DNA of 64,000 bases. Source: Hwanghaeella sp964350445. Lineage in GTDB: Bacteria; Pseudomonadota; Alphaproteobacteria; UBA8366; Aestuariispiraceae. Below the pieces are notes generated by a model. It saw only the letters and a list, made by a program, of their open reading frames with translations, had not been told where the DNA came from and did no database searches. Shown in pieces: positions 1 to 8,461 of the stretch; the stretch's first letter is position 1, and every line of letters begins with the position of its first letter. The position numbers were made by a program, and so were the translations under genes. Location of the stretch: NCBI GenBank assembly GCA_964350445.1, contig CAYGKA010000017.1, forward strand, positions 1 to 64,000, written 5' to 3'.

Positions 1-473
1 ATCGCGATGTGAATGATCTTGAGCGTGCCAAGTTCGATTCCGACGCTTGGCCAAATGGCCGTTTCGTCACCGCGACTCTGGCGGGCACCCGGCCGGGCGG
101 TGCCGTTGCCGCGTCCTGGGCGGTCCTGAACCATTTGGGTGAGAGCGGTTACTGCCGCATCGCACGGAACCTGTCCGCAATGATCGACGCCTATGTCGAA
201 GGGGTGGAGAAGCTGGGCTACCGCATGATCGCGAAGCCCGACTTTTCGATCATCAACTATACGCGGGACGACATTGACGTCTTTGCCGTGGCGGAAACCA
301 TGACGGAACGGGGTTGGCTGCCCGGTCTGACCCGTAATCCGAAGGGGTTCCATGCCATGATGTCGCTTCTTCACGATGCGCCGCGGCAGGAATTCCTGAC
401 CGATCTGGCATGGGCGACGGACAAGGTGAAGGCGGGCACGACTGAAGAGGCGACGATTGAAGCGACCTATTGA
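1..473 (+). CDS. PLP-dependent decarboxylase / sphingosine-1-phosphate-lyase-like protein, C-terminal part
   Basis: The reading frame is open to the left edge, so this is the last ~157 residues of a gene that starts outside the window; the GTG at 9 is probably an internal valine. The segment GTRPGGAVAASWAVL resembles the region after the PLP lysine in the group II decarboxylase / sphinganine-1-phosphate aldolase family, where a Gly-(Ser/Thr)-Arg-Pro-Gly stretch is conserved. The C-terminal small domain follows. The PLP lysine itself is not in the window. Such enzymes cleave phosphorylated long-chain bases or decarboxylate amino acids; the substrate cannot be read from this fragment. It is convergent with the GntR regulator, 34 bp away. 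Confidence 0.7.
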   Translation, partial: RDVNDLERAKFDSDAWPNGRFVTATLAGTRPGGAVAASWAVLNHLGESGYCRIARNLSAMIDAYVEGVEKLGYRMIAKPDFSIINYTRDDIDVFAVAETMTERGWLPGLTRNPKGFHAMMSLLHDAPRQEFLTDLAWATDKVKAGTTEEATIEATY

Positions 474-507
474 TCGCGATAGGCGTTTGGTCTGCGTTGA
501 CGAGTGC

Positions 508-1176
508 CTAGTCCAAAAGATCCGCGATTACTTCCGATCCGGTGGCGATGTCGTAGGCTATGGCATCGCCCACCGCGTTGGCATCGCCGCGGCGAACGCC
601 CTCGATGATCTTGAGATGGTTCTTGAAACCATTCAGACCTTGGCGGTATTCGATGGGAAGCCGGGTCCGGGTCGGCCCCGTTAGCACCCATAACCCGTCG
701 ATGATGCGTTCCAGGTCTGGTTCGTCGGCGGCATGGTACAAGCTGAAGTGAAATTCCGAATCGTAGCGTAGCGACTCATCGAACTCTTGCCGTTCGATCC
801 CGTCGCGCATGGCGCCGTTCAGTTTCTCCAGCGTGTCGGCCAAACCTTTGCGACCGGCCATGACGGCCTGCTTGGCCGCCATAGGTTCCAGCGATATCCG
901 AATTTGACTGATGGCGCGGTAGCGGTCCTTTTTCAGGATGGGGACGGAGAACATATGCGTCTCCGACACCTCTATGGCGCCTTCGCGCACCAAACGGGCG
1001 ATGGCGTCGCGCGCAGGCGTCAGGCTGACCCCCATGGCGCGGCTCAAACTACGGGCGGTAATCCGGTCGCCCGGCTTGAACTGCCCTTGCAGAAGTCTCT
1101 GGCGAAGTTCCGCATAGACTTGCTCGGTCAGTGTCGCGCCGCGCACGATTTCCGTGTTTGTACCGTTTGATGACAC
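508..1176 (-). CDS. GntR-family transcriptional regulator (FCD/VanR subgroup)
   Basis: A 222-residue cytoplasmic DNA-binding protein. Residues ~15-75 form a winged helix-turn-helix with the GntR signature (TEQVYAELRQRLLQGQFKPG, then SLSRAMGVSLTPARDAIARL). Residues ~90-215 form an all-helical FCD ligand domain; the acidic/His positions (for example YDSEFHFSLYHAAD and FKNHLKIIEG) fit the metal-binding FCD set that senses carboxylic acids. FCD regulators usually repress nearby catabolic genes. Here the neighbours are a convergent PLP lyase and an M23 peptidase on the same strand, so the target is not obvious. The length is normal for the family. Confidence 0.9.
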   Translation of the reverse strand: MSSNGTNTEIVRGATLTEQVYAELRQRLLQGQFKPGDRITARSLSRAMGVSLTPARDAIARLVREGAIEVSETHMFSVPILKKDRYRAISQIRISLEPMAAKQAVMAGRKGLADTLEKLNGAMRDGIERQEFDESLRYDSEFHFSLYHAADEPDLERIIDGLWVLTGPTRTRLPIEYRQGLNGFKNHLKIIEGVRRGDANAVGDAIAYDIATGSEVIADLLD

Positions 1177-1350
1177 TATATCAGTCCTTGCCGGGAATGA
1201 CCCGGATGCAGCTACAATGCCACATTATTCGATACCGCCCAAAGCCCGCGGCGCAGTTTATCGTCGAATCCCGTGACGGCAACTCCGAAGGAACTTGTGT
1301 CCATCAGGCGCAGCCGTTCAGGGCGCGGTACAAGCCCCGGCGGCGGCATC

Positions 1351-2388
1351 TCATTTCAACGTGACGGAAACGCGTTTCGTTACCGGCGCCGGGTCGTGGG
1401 GCGGTGGCAGGATGACGCTGATTTCGCCAACATAGACGCCGGCCGGCCATCCGCCCTCGGGTGTTTTCTTTCCCGCGTAGTGAAACTGCCGCTTTTTGTC
1501 TCTCGGCACCGTCTGGCTGGCGTTGACCATGTTTGTTCCGTCCGGTTTGGTCACTATGAACCGGATCGTGCTCCCTTCCGGCAATCCGTAGATGACGCCA
1601 TAGAGGAGAAGCGCCGGTCTGTTTCCCGGAAGCTCCGTCGGCTGCGGTGTCTTTTGAATGCCCCGGAGCGTCGGAACCGTCACTGCGAAACCGGCATTCC
1701 GAATATGGGTCGGCATGTAGGGCCCGAAAGCTTCCAACGCCGACGGTGACCAAAGCGGTATGCCGGCATCGCATTCGGGCCGCTCGGATTGGCGGAGGCC
1801 TGTGAAGGGATCGACGATATCGCTCCCGTGGGTGAGTTGGAAGTGGAGATGGGGCGTTTCGCTGCTGCCGGAATTGCCGATCACGCCCAATGCGTCTCCG
1901 GCTTTCACGGCTTGTTTGGGCTTAACCTGAATGCTGCCCAGCTTCAGGTGGCAATATTGGGTGAACCAGCCGGCGCCATGGTCGATCCGGACGCCATTGC
2001 CGCATTCCTGCCCTTGCTGACCCGGGTTGTCGATGCCCAATGGGTTGTCGTGCTCGCCGTCACGGGCGCCGACGACGGTGCCCGCCGCGGCGGCGCGGAC
2101 GGCGACGGCCTGATCGGGATTGTGGGCGTCCACGAGGGCGATATCGGTGCCCCTATGGGTGTCGTATGTGCGGACGCCGCAATGATGGTCGGTAAACGCC
2201 GGTCCGCTGTCCCGATCGACGAAGGAGAGGATCCAGCACGCTTCGCCGATCCGGCAGTCGGCAGGGAATTCAAGGGGCGGGAGGACTTGGGCGCGAAGTT
2301 CGCCCGGAACATAGCCGGCCAGCAGAAGAGCCGCGGGCAGGAGGGCCGCCGTCAGGTGGACCAGCAGGAACTTGAAGGATCGGTGCAT
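1351..2388 (-). CDS. M23-family peptidoglycan metallopeptidase, secreted
   Basis: A 345-residue protein with an N-terminal signal peptide (hydrophobic core about residues 8-26, cleavage near residue 33). The LytM/lysostaphin-type zinc site is visible: HRGTD near residues 78-82, a further His in YCHLKL near 147 and the HLHF pair near 180-183. Family members cut peptide cross-links of peptidoglycan or act as amidase activators in the periplasm. The C-terminal ~120 residues (from ~225) look like an Ig-like or beta-sandwich extension without an evident catalytic role. The gene lies 97 bp downstream of fhs, but a strong terminator sits between them, so it is probably transcribed alone. Confidence 0.85.
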   Translation of the reverse strand: MHRSFKFLLVHLTAALLPAALLLAGYVPGELRAQVLPPLEFPADCRIGEACWILSFVDRDSGPAFTDHHCGVRTYDTHRGTDIALVDAHNPDQAVAVRAAAAGTVVGARDGEHDNPLGIDNPGQQGQECGNGVRIDHGAGWFTQYCHLKLGSIQVKPKQAVKAGDALGVIGNSGSSETPHLHFQLTHGSDIVDPFTGLRQSERPECDAGIPLWSPSALEAFGPYMPTHIRNAGFAVTVPTLRGIQKTPQPTELPGNRPALLLYGVIYGLPEGSTIRFIVTKPDGTNMVNASQTVPRDKKRQFHYAGKKTPEGGWPAGVYVGEISVILPPPHDPAPVTKRVSVTLK

Positions 2389-2415
2389 CCTTAATCCCTA
2401 GCGCAAAAAGAAAAG

Positions 2416-2455
2416 CGGCGCGAGCCCCAGAGCTTAATCCCTTGGGCCCGCGCCG
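2416..2455 (-). terminator. Rho-independent terminator after fhs
   Basis: CGGCGCGAGCCC (2416-2427) pairs with GGGCCCGCGCCG (2444-2455) with one mismatch around a 16-nt loop. On the minus strand the stem is followed by CTTTTCTTTTT, which gives the U-tract. It lies between the stop of formate-THF ligase and the start of the M23 peptidase. Confidence 0.75.
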
Positions 2456-2485
2456 ATTTCGATAGAACCGGCAGTAATGTGGGGC

Positions 2486-4159
2486 TTAGAACAGCCCTTG
2501 CACCAAACCGGCATCATCCAGATGGATGGAATTGGCCGCCGGCACGCGCGGCAGGCCCGGCATGGTCATGACTTCGCCGCAGATCGCCACGATGAACTCC
2601 GCCCCGGCGGAAAGGCGAACCTCGCGGACCGGAACCACATGGTTGGTCGGCGCGCCTTTCAGGTTCGGGTCGGTGGAGAAGCTGTACTGCGTCTTGGCCA
2701 TGCAGACGGGCAGGTGGCCGTAGCCGGCCTCTTCCCATTGCGTCAGCTGGTCGCGGACCTTCTTGTCGGCGATGGCTTCTTCGGCGCCGTAGATGTTCCG
2801 GCAGATCGTGTTGATCTTCTGGAACAGGCCCATTTCGTCCTCATAGAGCGTGCGGAACTGCGCCGCGCCGCTGTCGCACAGTTCAACGACCTTGCGGGCC
2901 AAGGCTTCGGTGCCCTTGGAGCCGTCGGCCCAGTGATTGCACTCGATAGCCTCGACGCCGAACTGGGTCACGTATTCCTGAACCGCCGCCAGTTCCGCAT
3001 CGGTGTCGAGCGTGAAGCGGTTGATCGCGACGACGGCGGGCACGCCGAACTGTCCGACGTTGCGGATGTGACGGCCCAGGTTTTCCAGGCCCTTCTTCAC
3101 CGCAGCGACATTCTCCTCGCCCAGTTTGTCCTTCGCGACCCCGCCGTGCATTTTCAGCGCCCGGATCGTCGCGACGATCACCGCCGCATTCGGGTGCAGG
3201 TCCGCCTTGCGGCATTTGATGTCGAAGAACTTCTCGGCACCCAGATCGGCGCCGAAACCGGCCTCCGTCACCGTGTAGTCGGCCAGCTTCAAGGCCGCCT
3301 TGGTCGCGCTGACCGAGTTACAGCCATGAGCGATGTTCGCGAAGGGGCCACCATGGATGAAGGCCGGGTTGTTTTCCAGCGTCTGCACCAGGTTCGGCAT
3401 CAGCGCGTCCTTCAGCAACACGGTCATCGGGCCTTCGGCCTTCAAGTCGCGGGCGTAGATCGGGTCGCGGTCGCGGGTATAGCCGACGACGATGGCGCCC
3501 AGCCGGCGCTCCAGGTCCTTCAAACCGTTGGCGAGGCAGAAGATCGCCATGACTTCGGAGGCCACGGTGATGTCGAAACCGGTCTGGCGCGGGAAGCCGT
3601 TCGCCACGCCGCCCAGGGAGACGACGGTGTCGCGCAGCGCCCGGTCGTTCATGTCCATGACGCGGCGCCAGGCAACCCGGCGTTCGTCGAATCCCAGGCT
3701 GTTGCCCCAGTAGATGTGGTTGTCGATCAGCGCCGAGAGCAGGTTATGGGCCGAGGTGATCGCATGGAAGTCACCGGTGAAGTGAAGGTTGATATCCTCC
3801 ATCGGCACGACCTGGGCGTAACCGCCGCCTGCTGCGCCGCCCTTGACCCCGAAGCAGGGACCCAGCGAGGGTTCGCGCAGGCAGATCATCGCCTTCTTGC
3901 CGATGGCGTTCAGACCGTCACCCAGACCGACCGTCGTGGTCGTCTTGCCCTCGCCTGCCGGCGTCGGGGTGATCGCCGTCACCAGTACCAGTTTGCCGTC
4001 GGGCTTGTTCTGCAGGCTTTCGAGAAAATCGAAGCTGACCTTCGCCTTGCTCGGGCCGAACTGCAGCAAGGCGTCCGACGGAATGTCGATCTTTTCGCCG
4101 ATCTCGGTGATCGGCTTCATGGATGCTTCGCGGGCAATCTCGATATCGGACTTTGCCAT
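2486..4159 (-). CDS. fhs: Formate--tetrahydrofolate ligase
   Basis: A cytoplasmic ATP-dependent enzyme joining formate and THF to give 10-formyl-THF. The 557-residue length is typical. The nucleotide-binding motif TPTPAGEGKTTTT is at ~65-77, followed by LREPSLGPCFGVKGGAAGG and FTGDFHAITSAHNLL, which are hallmarks of this family. The start ATG has a GGGGA Shine-Dalgarno just upstream. In this window it fits with other C1/THF enzymes (DmdA, MttB-family protein, MetE-like protein): methyl groups loaded on THF can be oxidised and formate recaptured. The crotonase gene lies 215 bp upstream on the same strand, and a terminator follows this gene. Confidence 0.97.
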   Translation of the reverse strand: MAKSDIEIAREASMKPITEIGEKIDIPSDALLQFGPSKAKVSFDFLESLQNKPDGKLVLVTAITPTPAGEGKTTTTVGLGDGLNAIGKKAMICLREPSLGPCFGVKGGAAGGGYAQVVPMEDINLHFTGDFHAITSAHNLLSALIDNHIYWGNSLGFDERRVAWRRVMDMNDRALRDTVVSLGGVANGFPRQTGFDITVASEVMAIFCLANGLKDLERRLGAIVVGYTRDRDPIYARDLKAEGPMTVLLKDALMPNLVQTLENNPAFIHGGPFANIAHGCNSVSATKAALKLADYTVTEAGFGADLGAEKFFDIKCRKADLHPNAAVIVATIRALKMHGGVAKDKLGEENVAAVKKGLENLGRHIRNVGQFGVPAVVAINRFTLDTDAELAAVQEYVTQFGVEAIECNHWADGSKGTEALARKVVELCDSGAAQFRTLYEDEMGLFQKINTICRNIYGAEEAIADKKVRDQLTQWEEAGYGHLPVCMAKTQYSFSTDPNLKGAPTNHVVPVREVRLSAGAEFIVAICGEVMTMPGLPRVPAANSIHLDDAGLVQGLF

Positions 4160-4374
4160 TGTTTTCCCCTACCGGCATGAGGCCGCTTCTAGGGCGGCGC
4201 AAATTTTGATTTTTGAGATAAGCGATTTCCTTGGTGAACGGCACACCGATCACCATGGGCGAACGCTAGTACGAAGCGACTGTCGAGACTGCGCCACTGC
4301 GACTTGTTTTGCCTTACGCACGACTTTCGAAACCGCGACGCGCGGTACGGCAGGGCAAGGGCCGGCCCTCCGGG

Positions 4375-5175
4375 TCACTTGCCGGTAAAGTTGGGGTCCC
4401 GTTTTTCGAAGAAGGCGGCCAGCGCTTCGTGATGGTCTTCGGAGGTGTGAGCGATGCCCTGATAGGCGGCGCACATCTCAAGATGAGTCGCCAGGGACTG
4501 GTGCTGACCTTCGCGCATCAGGCGTTTGGCAAAGCGAACCGCGAGGGGCGCGCGGCTGGCGATCCGGGCTGCGATGCGCTGGGCTTCCGCGACGATGCCC
4601 GTGCGCGGCAGGATCTTGCTGATCAGCCCGATTTCCTTTGCCTTGGCGGCATTCGCGGGTTCGCCGGTCAAAAGCAGTTCCGCGGCGGCGGCGTTTCCGA
4701 CGATGCGCGGCAGGAACCAGGCGGCGCCGTCACCGGGCGCGATGCCGATGTTGACGAAGGGCAGGCCGAATTCCGCTTCGGGCGAGGCAATGCGGATATC
4801 GCACATGCAGACCAGGTCGACGGCCGCGCCATAGCAGGGGCCGTTCACAGCCGCGATGGTCGGCACGTCGAGCCCATAGAACAGCGGCGGCACGCGCAGA
4901 ACACCGCGCAGATAGGCGTCGCGGATTTCCGACGGCCCGCCCTGGAAGATGCCTGTCTTGTCGCGCATATGTTTGACGTTCCCGCCTGCGGAAAAGGCCT
5001 TGCCCGCGCCGGTCAGCACAACGGCGCGCACATCCCCGTCCGCCTTCACGCGCTCTATCGCGGTGATGAAGGCTTCGATCATCGTCTCGTCGGAAAACGC
5101 GTTCAGCTCCGCCGGGCGGTTCAAGGTCAGGGTGACGACATGGCCGTCCTGCTCGAAAAGGACCGGGTCGGACAT
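4375..5175 (-). CDS. Enoyl-CoA hydratase/isomerase (crotonase) family protein
   Basis: A 266-residue crotonase-fold protein. The oxyanion-hole loop FSAGGNVKHM (~61-70) and the second glycine block NGPCYGAAVDLVCMCDIRIA (~110-129) are present. Both positions that hold catalytic glutamates in classical hydratases look changed: the first reads Asp in GAAVDLV, and the usual Pro-Glu pair before the IG..P block reads Pro-Phe (LPFVNIGIAPG). It may therefore be an isomerase, hydrolase or other crotonase rather than a standard hydratase. The upstream arsC-like gene ends 1 nt before this start, so the two are probably co-transcribed. The substrate is unknown. Confidence 0.85.
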   Translation of the reverse strand: MSDPVLFEQDGHVVTLTLNRPAELNAFSDETMIEAFITAIERVKADGDVRAVVLTGAGKAFSAGGNVKHMRDKTGIFQGGPSEIRDAYLRGVLRVPPLFYGLDVPTIAAVNGPCYGAAVDLVCMCDIRIASPEAEFGLPFVNIGIAPGDGAAWFLPRIVGNAAAAELLLTGEPANAAKAKEIGLISKILPRTGIVAEAQRIAARIASRAPLAVRFAKRLMREGQHQSLATHLEMCAAYQGIAHTSEDHHEALAAFFEKRDPNFTGK

Positions 5176-5176
5176 C

Positions 5177-5521
5177 TCAGAGGATCTCCAGCACCTGTTC
5201 GGGTGGGCGGCCCAGGGCGGCCTTCGATCCGTTGATGACGATGGGCCGCTCGATCAGGGCCGGATTTTCCGCCATGGCCGCGATCAGCGCCGTTTCGTCG
5301 TCGACCTTGGCCAGGCCGAGTTCCTTGTAGACGGCTTCCTTGGTCCGCATCAGCGCGCGCGCGTCGAGCCCCAGTTTCTTCAGGAGGGCGGCGATTTCCC
5401 CGGCGCTCGGCGGCGTCTTCAGATATTCGACGATGTCGGGGGCGATCCCCTTATCCTGCAGCAAGGCCAGGGTCTGGCGCGATTTGGAGCAGCGTGGATT
5501 GTGATAGATGGTGACGCTCAC
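5177..5521 (-). CDS. arsC: ArsC/Spx-family arsenate reductase (glutaredoxin type)
   Basis: A 114-residue thioredoxin-fold protein with the active-site segment YHNPRCSKSRQTLALL, in which the single catalytic Cys is at residue 11, and the C-terminal LIERPIVINGSKAALGRPPE typical of ArsC (arsenate reductase, glutaredoxin-dependent). It would reduce arsenate to arsenite, or act as a YffB/Spx-like thiol protein. It is first in a two-gene unit with the crotonase (1-nt gap) and diverges from the caspase-like gene. No arsenite pump or arsR is adjacent; a separate arsR-arsC pair of the other structural class lies near 13 kb. Confidence 0.9.
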   Translation of the reverse strand: MSVTIYHNPRCSKSRQTLALLQDKGIAPDIVEYLKTPPSAGEIAALLKKLGLDARALMRTKEAVYKELGLAKVDDETALIAAMAENPALIERPIVINGSKAALGRPPEQVLEIL

Positions 5522-5716
5522 CTATTTCCTCCCTGAACGGCGATTGAATGACTGATGGCGTTCTACCGCCCTGGAGCGGGAAGCGCCATAGCGGTTTACC
5601 GCGCCTGTTCTTTCGCCGTTGCCTGGATACGCAGCGTTTTACGAATCGCCCCTAGTCAACGTCGGCCCTTCGCTGGTAACTTTGCCTGTGCACACGAAAT
5701 AACACACGGTTTTGCA

Positions 5717-7306
5717 ATGCGTTACCTATTTTTGGTCGCCGGATTTTGCGCCGCCATGGCCCATCAAGCGGTCCTGGGCGGCACGGCATGGGCCGAAGAG
5801 CGGATCGCCCTCGTCATCGGCAACGGCGCCTATACGAATACCAGTCCGCTGAAGAATCCCATCAGCGATGCGCGGCTGATAACCGAATCCCTGAAAGCTG
5901 TCGGCTTCACGGTTTTCGAATATTACGACCTTGACCAGAAGGATATGAAGCGCGCCGTGCTGGATTTTGGCGATGTCCTGCTTTCCAAGGGTCCCGATAC
6001 CGTCGGTCTGTTCTACTACAGCGGTCATGGCCTACAGGCGAACGGCACCAACTATCTAATGCCGGTCGACGCGACGGTGAAGCGCGAGAAGGATGTCGAT
6101 ATCGAAAGCATCCGGGCAGAAACGATTCTGCAGGCGATGGACGAGGCCGGGAACCGCCTGAACATCGTTGTCCTGGACGCCTGCCGGAACAATCCGTTCG
6201 AAGCATCCTACCGGTCCGTCAGCCAGGGTCTTGCCCGGATGGACGCGCCGAGCGGCACGTTGATCGCCTATTCGACCTCGCCTGGCCAGGTCGCCACGGA
6301 CGGGGAAGGACGGAACAGCCCCTATACCTTCGCGCTGGCCAGGGCGATACGGACGCCGGGTCTTTCGGTCGAGGAAGCCTTTAAGCAGGTGCGCGTGCGC
6401 GTCATGGATCGGACCAGCGAGGAACAGGTACCCTGGGAAAGTTCCAGCCTGACCGGGTCGTTCAGTTTCGCCGGCGGCATCGATGGTCAGCCCGAGCGGG
6501 TCGAGCTGGCCGCTTTGCCGCCCGCGGGCGGCCAATCGACCGGCAGCGCGGTGAACGACGAAGTGATCTTCTGGCAATCCATTCAGGCAAGCGATACCGC
6601 CGCCGACTTCCAGGCCTATCTCGATCGGTACTCGGAAGAAGGCATTTTCGGCTCACTCGCCAAGAACCGTTTGTTCGAGTTGAAGAAACCGGGCGCGGCC
6701 AAGGCGGTCCAGAACCGGTCGCTGATGACCGATGACGAAGCCGCCCGCGCGGCGATCGAAAAAGCCCAGAAGATGATGACCGAACTGCGCCAGAACAGCA
6801 GCCTGCTGATGGGACGCAGCGAACAGAGCATGGCGGAGCGGCTGGAGAAGTTCCGCGGCATGTTGGGCTTTATCGTCGATTTCGACGTCATGTCCCGCTT
6901 TGTCGTCGGCAATTACAAGGACCAGATGGCGCCGGAGCAATATGAGACCTATCAAGCGCTGTATAAGGAGCTCTTCCTGTCGGTCTACGATTTCACCTCG
7001 GGGCATACCTGGGCCGGCGGTTTCGAAATCGAACAGGTACGGCCGTATGGCGGCGACTATCTCGTGAAGCTGCTGCTCGGCAAGCCGGGCCCCGATCAGA
7101 AGAAGGTCGGCTTGCGCATCCGCCGCAAGGACAACAGTTTCTTCGGCTTTGTGATCATCGACGCGCTGGTCGCCAATGTCAGCATCCTGAAGACGCAGCA
7201 TGACGATTTCCAGGCGATCCTGGCGCGTCAGGGGGTCGATGGCCTGATCGCGAAACTGGAAGAATTGGCGGGGCCGGTCGAGGCGCCGTTGGCCATTCCG
7301 AACTGA
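5717..7306 (+). CDS. Secreted caspase-like (C14) protein with C-terminal MlaC-like domain
   Basis: I chose the ATG at 5717 because it gives a clean signal peptide (~27 residues ending at AWA-EE); the frame is open further upstream to 5555. Residues ~30-250 are a caspase/metacaspase p20 domain: RIALVIGNGAY at the start, the catalytic His in YYSGHGLQANGTNYLMP and the catalytic Cys in VVLDACRNNPF. A linker follows with the helix FWQSIQASDTAADFQAYLDR, a segment common in bacterial caspase-family proteins. The last ~140 residues match the MlaC (Ttg2D) pattern: GNYKDQMAPEQYETYQALYK, then FVIIDALVANVSILKTQHD and a final GVDGLIAKLEEL. MlaC shuttles phospholipids between the two membranes. The combination would be a periplasmic protease-like protein with a lipid-carrier domain. 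Confidence 0.85.
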   Translation: MRYLFLVAGFCAAMAHQAVLGGTAWAEERIALVIGNGAYTNTSPLKNPISDARLITESLKAVGFTVFEYYDLDQKDMKRAVLDFGDVLLSKGPDTVGLFYYSGHGLQANGTNYLMPVDATVKREKDVDIESIRAETILQAMDEAGNRLNIVVLDACRNNPFEASYRSVSQGLARMDAPSGTLIAYSTSPGQVATDGEGRNSPYTFALARAIRTPGLSVEEAFKQVRVRVMDRTSEEQVPWESSSLTGSFSFAGGIDGQPERVELAALPPAGGQSTGSAVNDEVIFWQSIQASDTAADFQAYLDRYSEEGIFGSLAKNRLFELKKPGAAKAVQNRSLMTDDEAARAAIEKAQKMMTELRQNSSLLMGRSEQSMAERLEKFRGMLGFIVDFDVMSRFVVGNYKDQMAPEQYETYQALYKELFLSVYDFTSGHTWAGGFEIEQVRPYGGDYLVKLLLGKPGPDQKKVGLRIRRKDNSFFGFVIIDALVANVSILKTQHDDFQAILARQGVDGLIAKLEELAGPVEAPLAIPN

Positions 7307-7308
7307 CG

Positions 7309-7327
7309 CCGGCCGATTTCCGGCCGG
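7309..7327. other. Hairpin after the caspase-MlaC gene
   Basis: CCGGCCG (7309-7315) and CGGCCGG (7321-7327) form a perfect 7-bp stem with the loop ATTTC directly after the stop codon. No U-tract follows, so it is only a possible terminator or mRNA 3-prime stabiliser. Confidence 0.35.
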
Positions 7328-7456
7328 GCGCGCCGGGAAACATCATAACTGTTGTGCCGCGGCGTCTATCGCCAAGTGCTAAAGCTGTCTGTACGAAAAC
7401 GGAACACTGCGCACGGTGCCCACGCCGTGCCGTTCGACGATTGGATCCGATATTTC

Positions 7457-8377
7457 ATGACGACCGATACGTTGGGACGTTCCGCGCGCCAGACACTGCG
7501 GGCCCTTTCCTGGATGCTGGTGGCGACCGTCGCGTTCTCGACGATGCACGCGCTTGTCCGACACATCACCCAGGAACTGCATTTTTTCGAAGTTGCCTTC
7601 TTCCGGAATTTCTTCGGTGTAGTGGCGTTGCTGCCGATGTTCCTGCGCTATGGCTTCACCCCGCTGCGGACGCAGCGTATCGGCCTTCTCACGTTGCGCG
7701 GGGTTCTGAATATCGGGGCCATGTTCACCTTCTTCTACGCCTTGTCGGTGACGCCGCTGGCCACTGTTTCCGCCTTGGGCTTCAGCGCGCCGATCTTCGC
7801 CACGACGCTGGCGATGCTGCTGCTGGGCGAGGTGGTCCGCGCCCGCCGCTGGGCCGCGATCCTGATCGGTTTTGCGGGCGCCCTGGTCATCATCCGGCCC
7901 GGTTTCGCCGAGTTGGATTACGGCATGCTGGCCGTTTTGCTGTCCTCCGTGCTGTGGGCGATGGCGCTGATGGTCATCAAGGTCTTGGGCCGGACGGAAT
8001 CCAGCCTCACCATCACGGTCTATATGGGCCTGATCATGGCGCCGCTCTCCCTGGGGCCGGCATTGTTCGTATGGCAATGGCCTACGCCGGAGCAGTTCGC
8101 CTGGCTGGCCGGTGTCGGCTTCGTTGGCGCCATCGCCCAATGGACGATGACCGAGGCACTCAGGCTGGGTGACACCAGCGAGGTCATGCCGCTGGACTTC
8201 CTGAAGCTGATCTGGGCCGCGGTCATCGGGTATCTGGCCTTCGGCGAATTCCCCGACTTCTTTACCTGGATCGGCGGTTTGATGATCTTCGGCGGCGCGA
8301 CCTATATCGCCATCCGTGAGTCTGAACGACGTCGCGGCGCCGCCAAGGCGGCCGCGGCCGCCGCCCTGGATCGGTGA
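7457..8377 (+). CDS. EamA/DMT-superfamily transporter
   Basis: A 306-residue inner-membrane protein with about ten hydrophobic helices in two homologous halves, the standard drug/metabolite transporter plan. The segment GRTESSLTITVYMGLIMAPL starts the second half. The ATG at 7457 was preferred because the ~35 residues upstream in the open frame are polar and basic and do not look like family sequence. Neighbours on the same strand are a PEP-mutase-family lyase and a GFA protein, but gaps of ~80 bp do not prove an operon. Substrates of this group range from amino acids to nucleobases and cannot be read here. Confidence 0.85.
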   Translation: MTTDTLGRSARQTLRALSWMLVATVAFSTMHALVRHITQELHFFEVAFFRNFFGVVALLPMFLRYGFTPLRTQRIGLLTLRGVLNIGAMFTFFYALSVTPLATVSALGFSAPIFATTLAMLLLGEVVRARRWAAILIGFAGALVIIRPGFAELDYGMLAVLLSSVLWAMALMVIKVLGRTESSLTITVYMGLIMAPLSLGPALFVWQWPTPEQFAWLAGVGFVGAIAQWTMTEALRLGDTSEVMPLDFLKLIWAAVIGYLAFGEFPDFFTWIGGLMIFGGATYIAIRESERRRGAAKAAAAAALDR

Positions 8378-8461
8378 TCCCACAGCAGTCGACACACCTT
8401 GTTTTGCATCATTTGTTCCCTTATTGTTCTTTTTGAAAAATGGGGGCGGAAAGGCAACGCA

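Noticed and set aside
2477..4180. A 567-residue open frame on the plus strand opposite formate-THF ligase
   Set aside because: It has no recognisable motif, is rich in Arg/His/Gly as expected for antisense of GC-rich coding DNA, and the opposite strand is a clear fhs gene.
4375..5175. Possible DmdD (methylthioacryloyl-CoA hydratase) as partner of dmdA
   Set aside because: It is 9 kb from dmdA in another operon and seems to lack the catalytic Glu residues.
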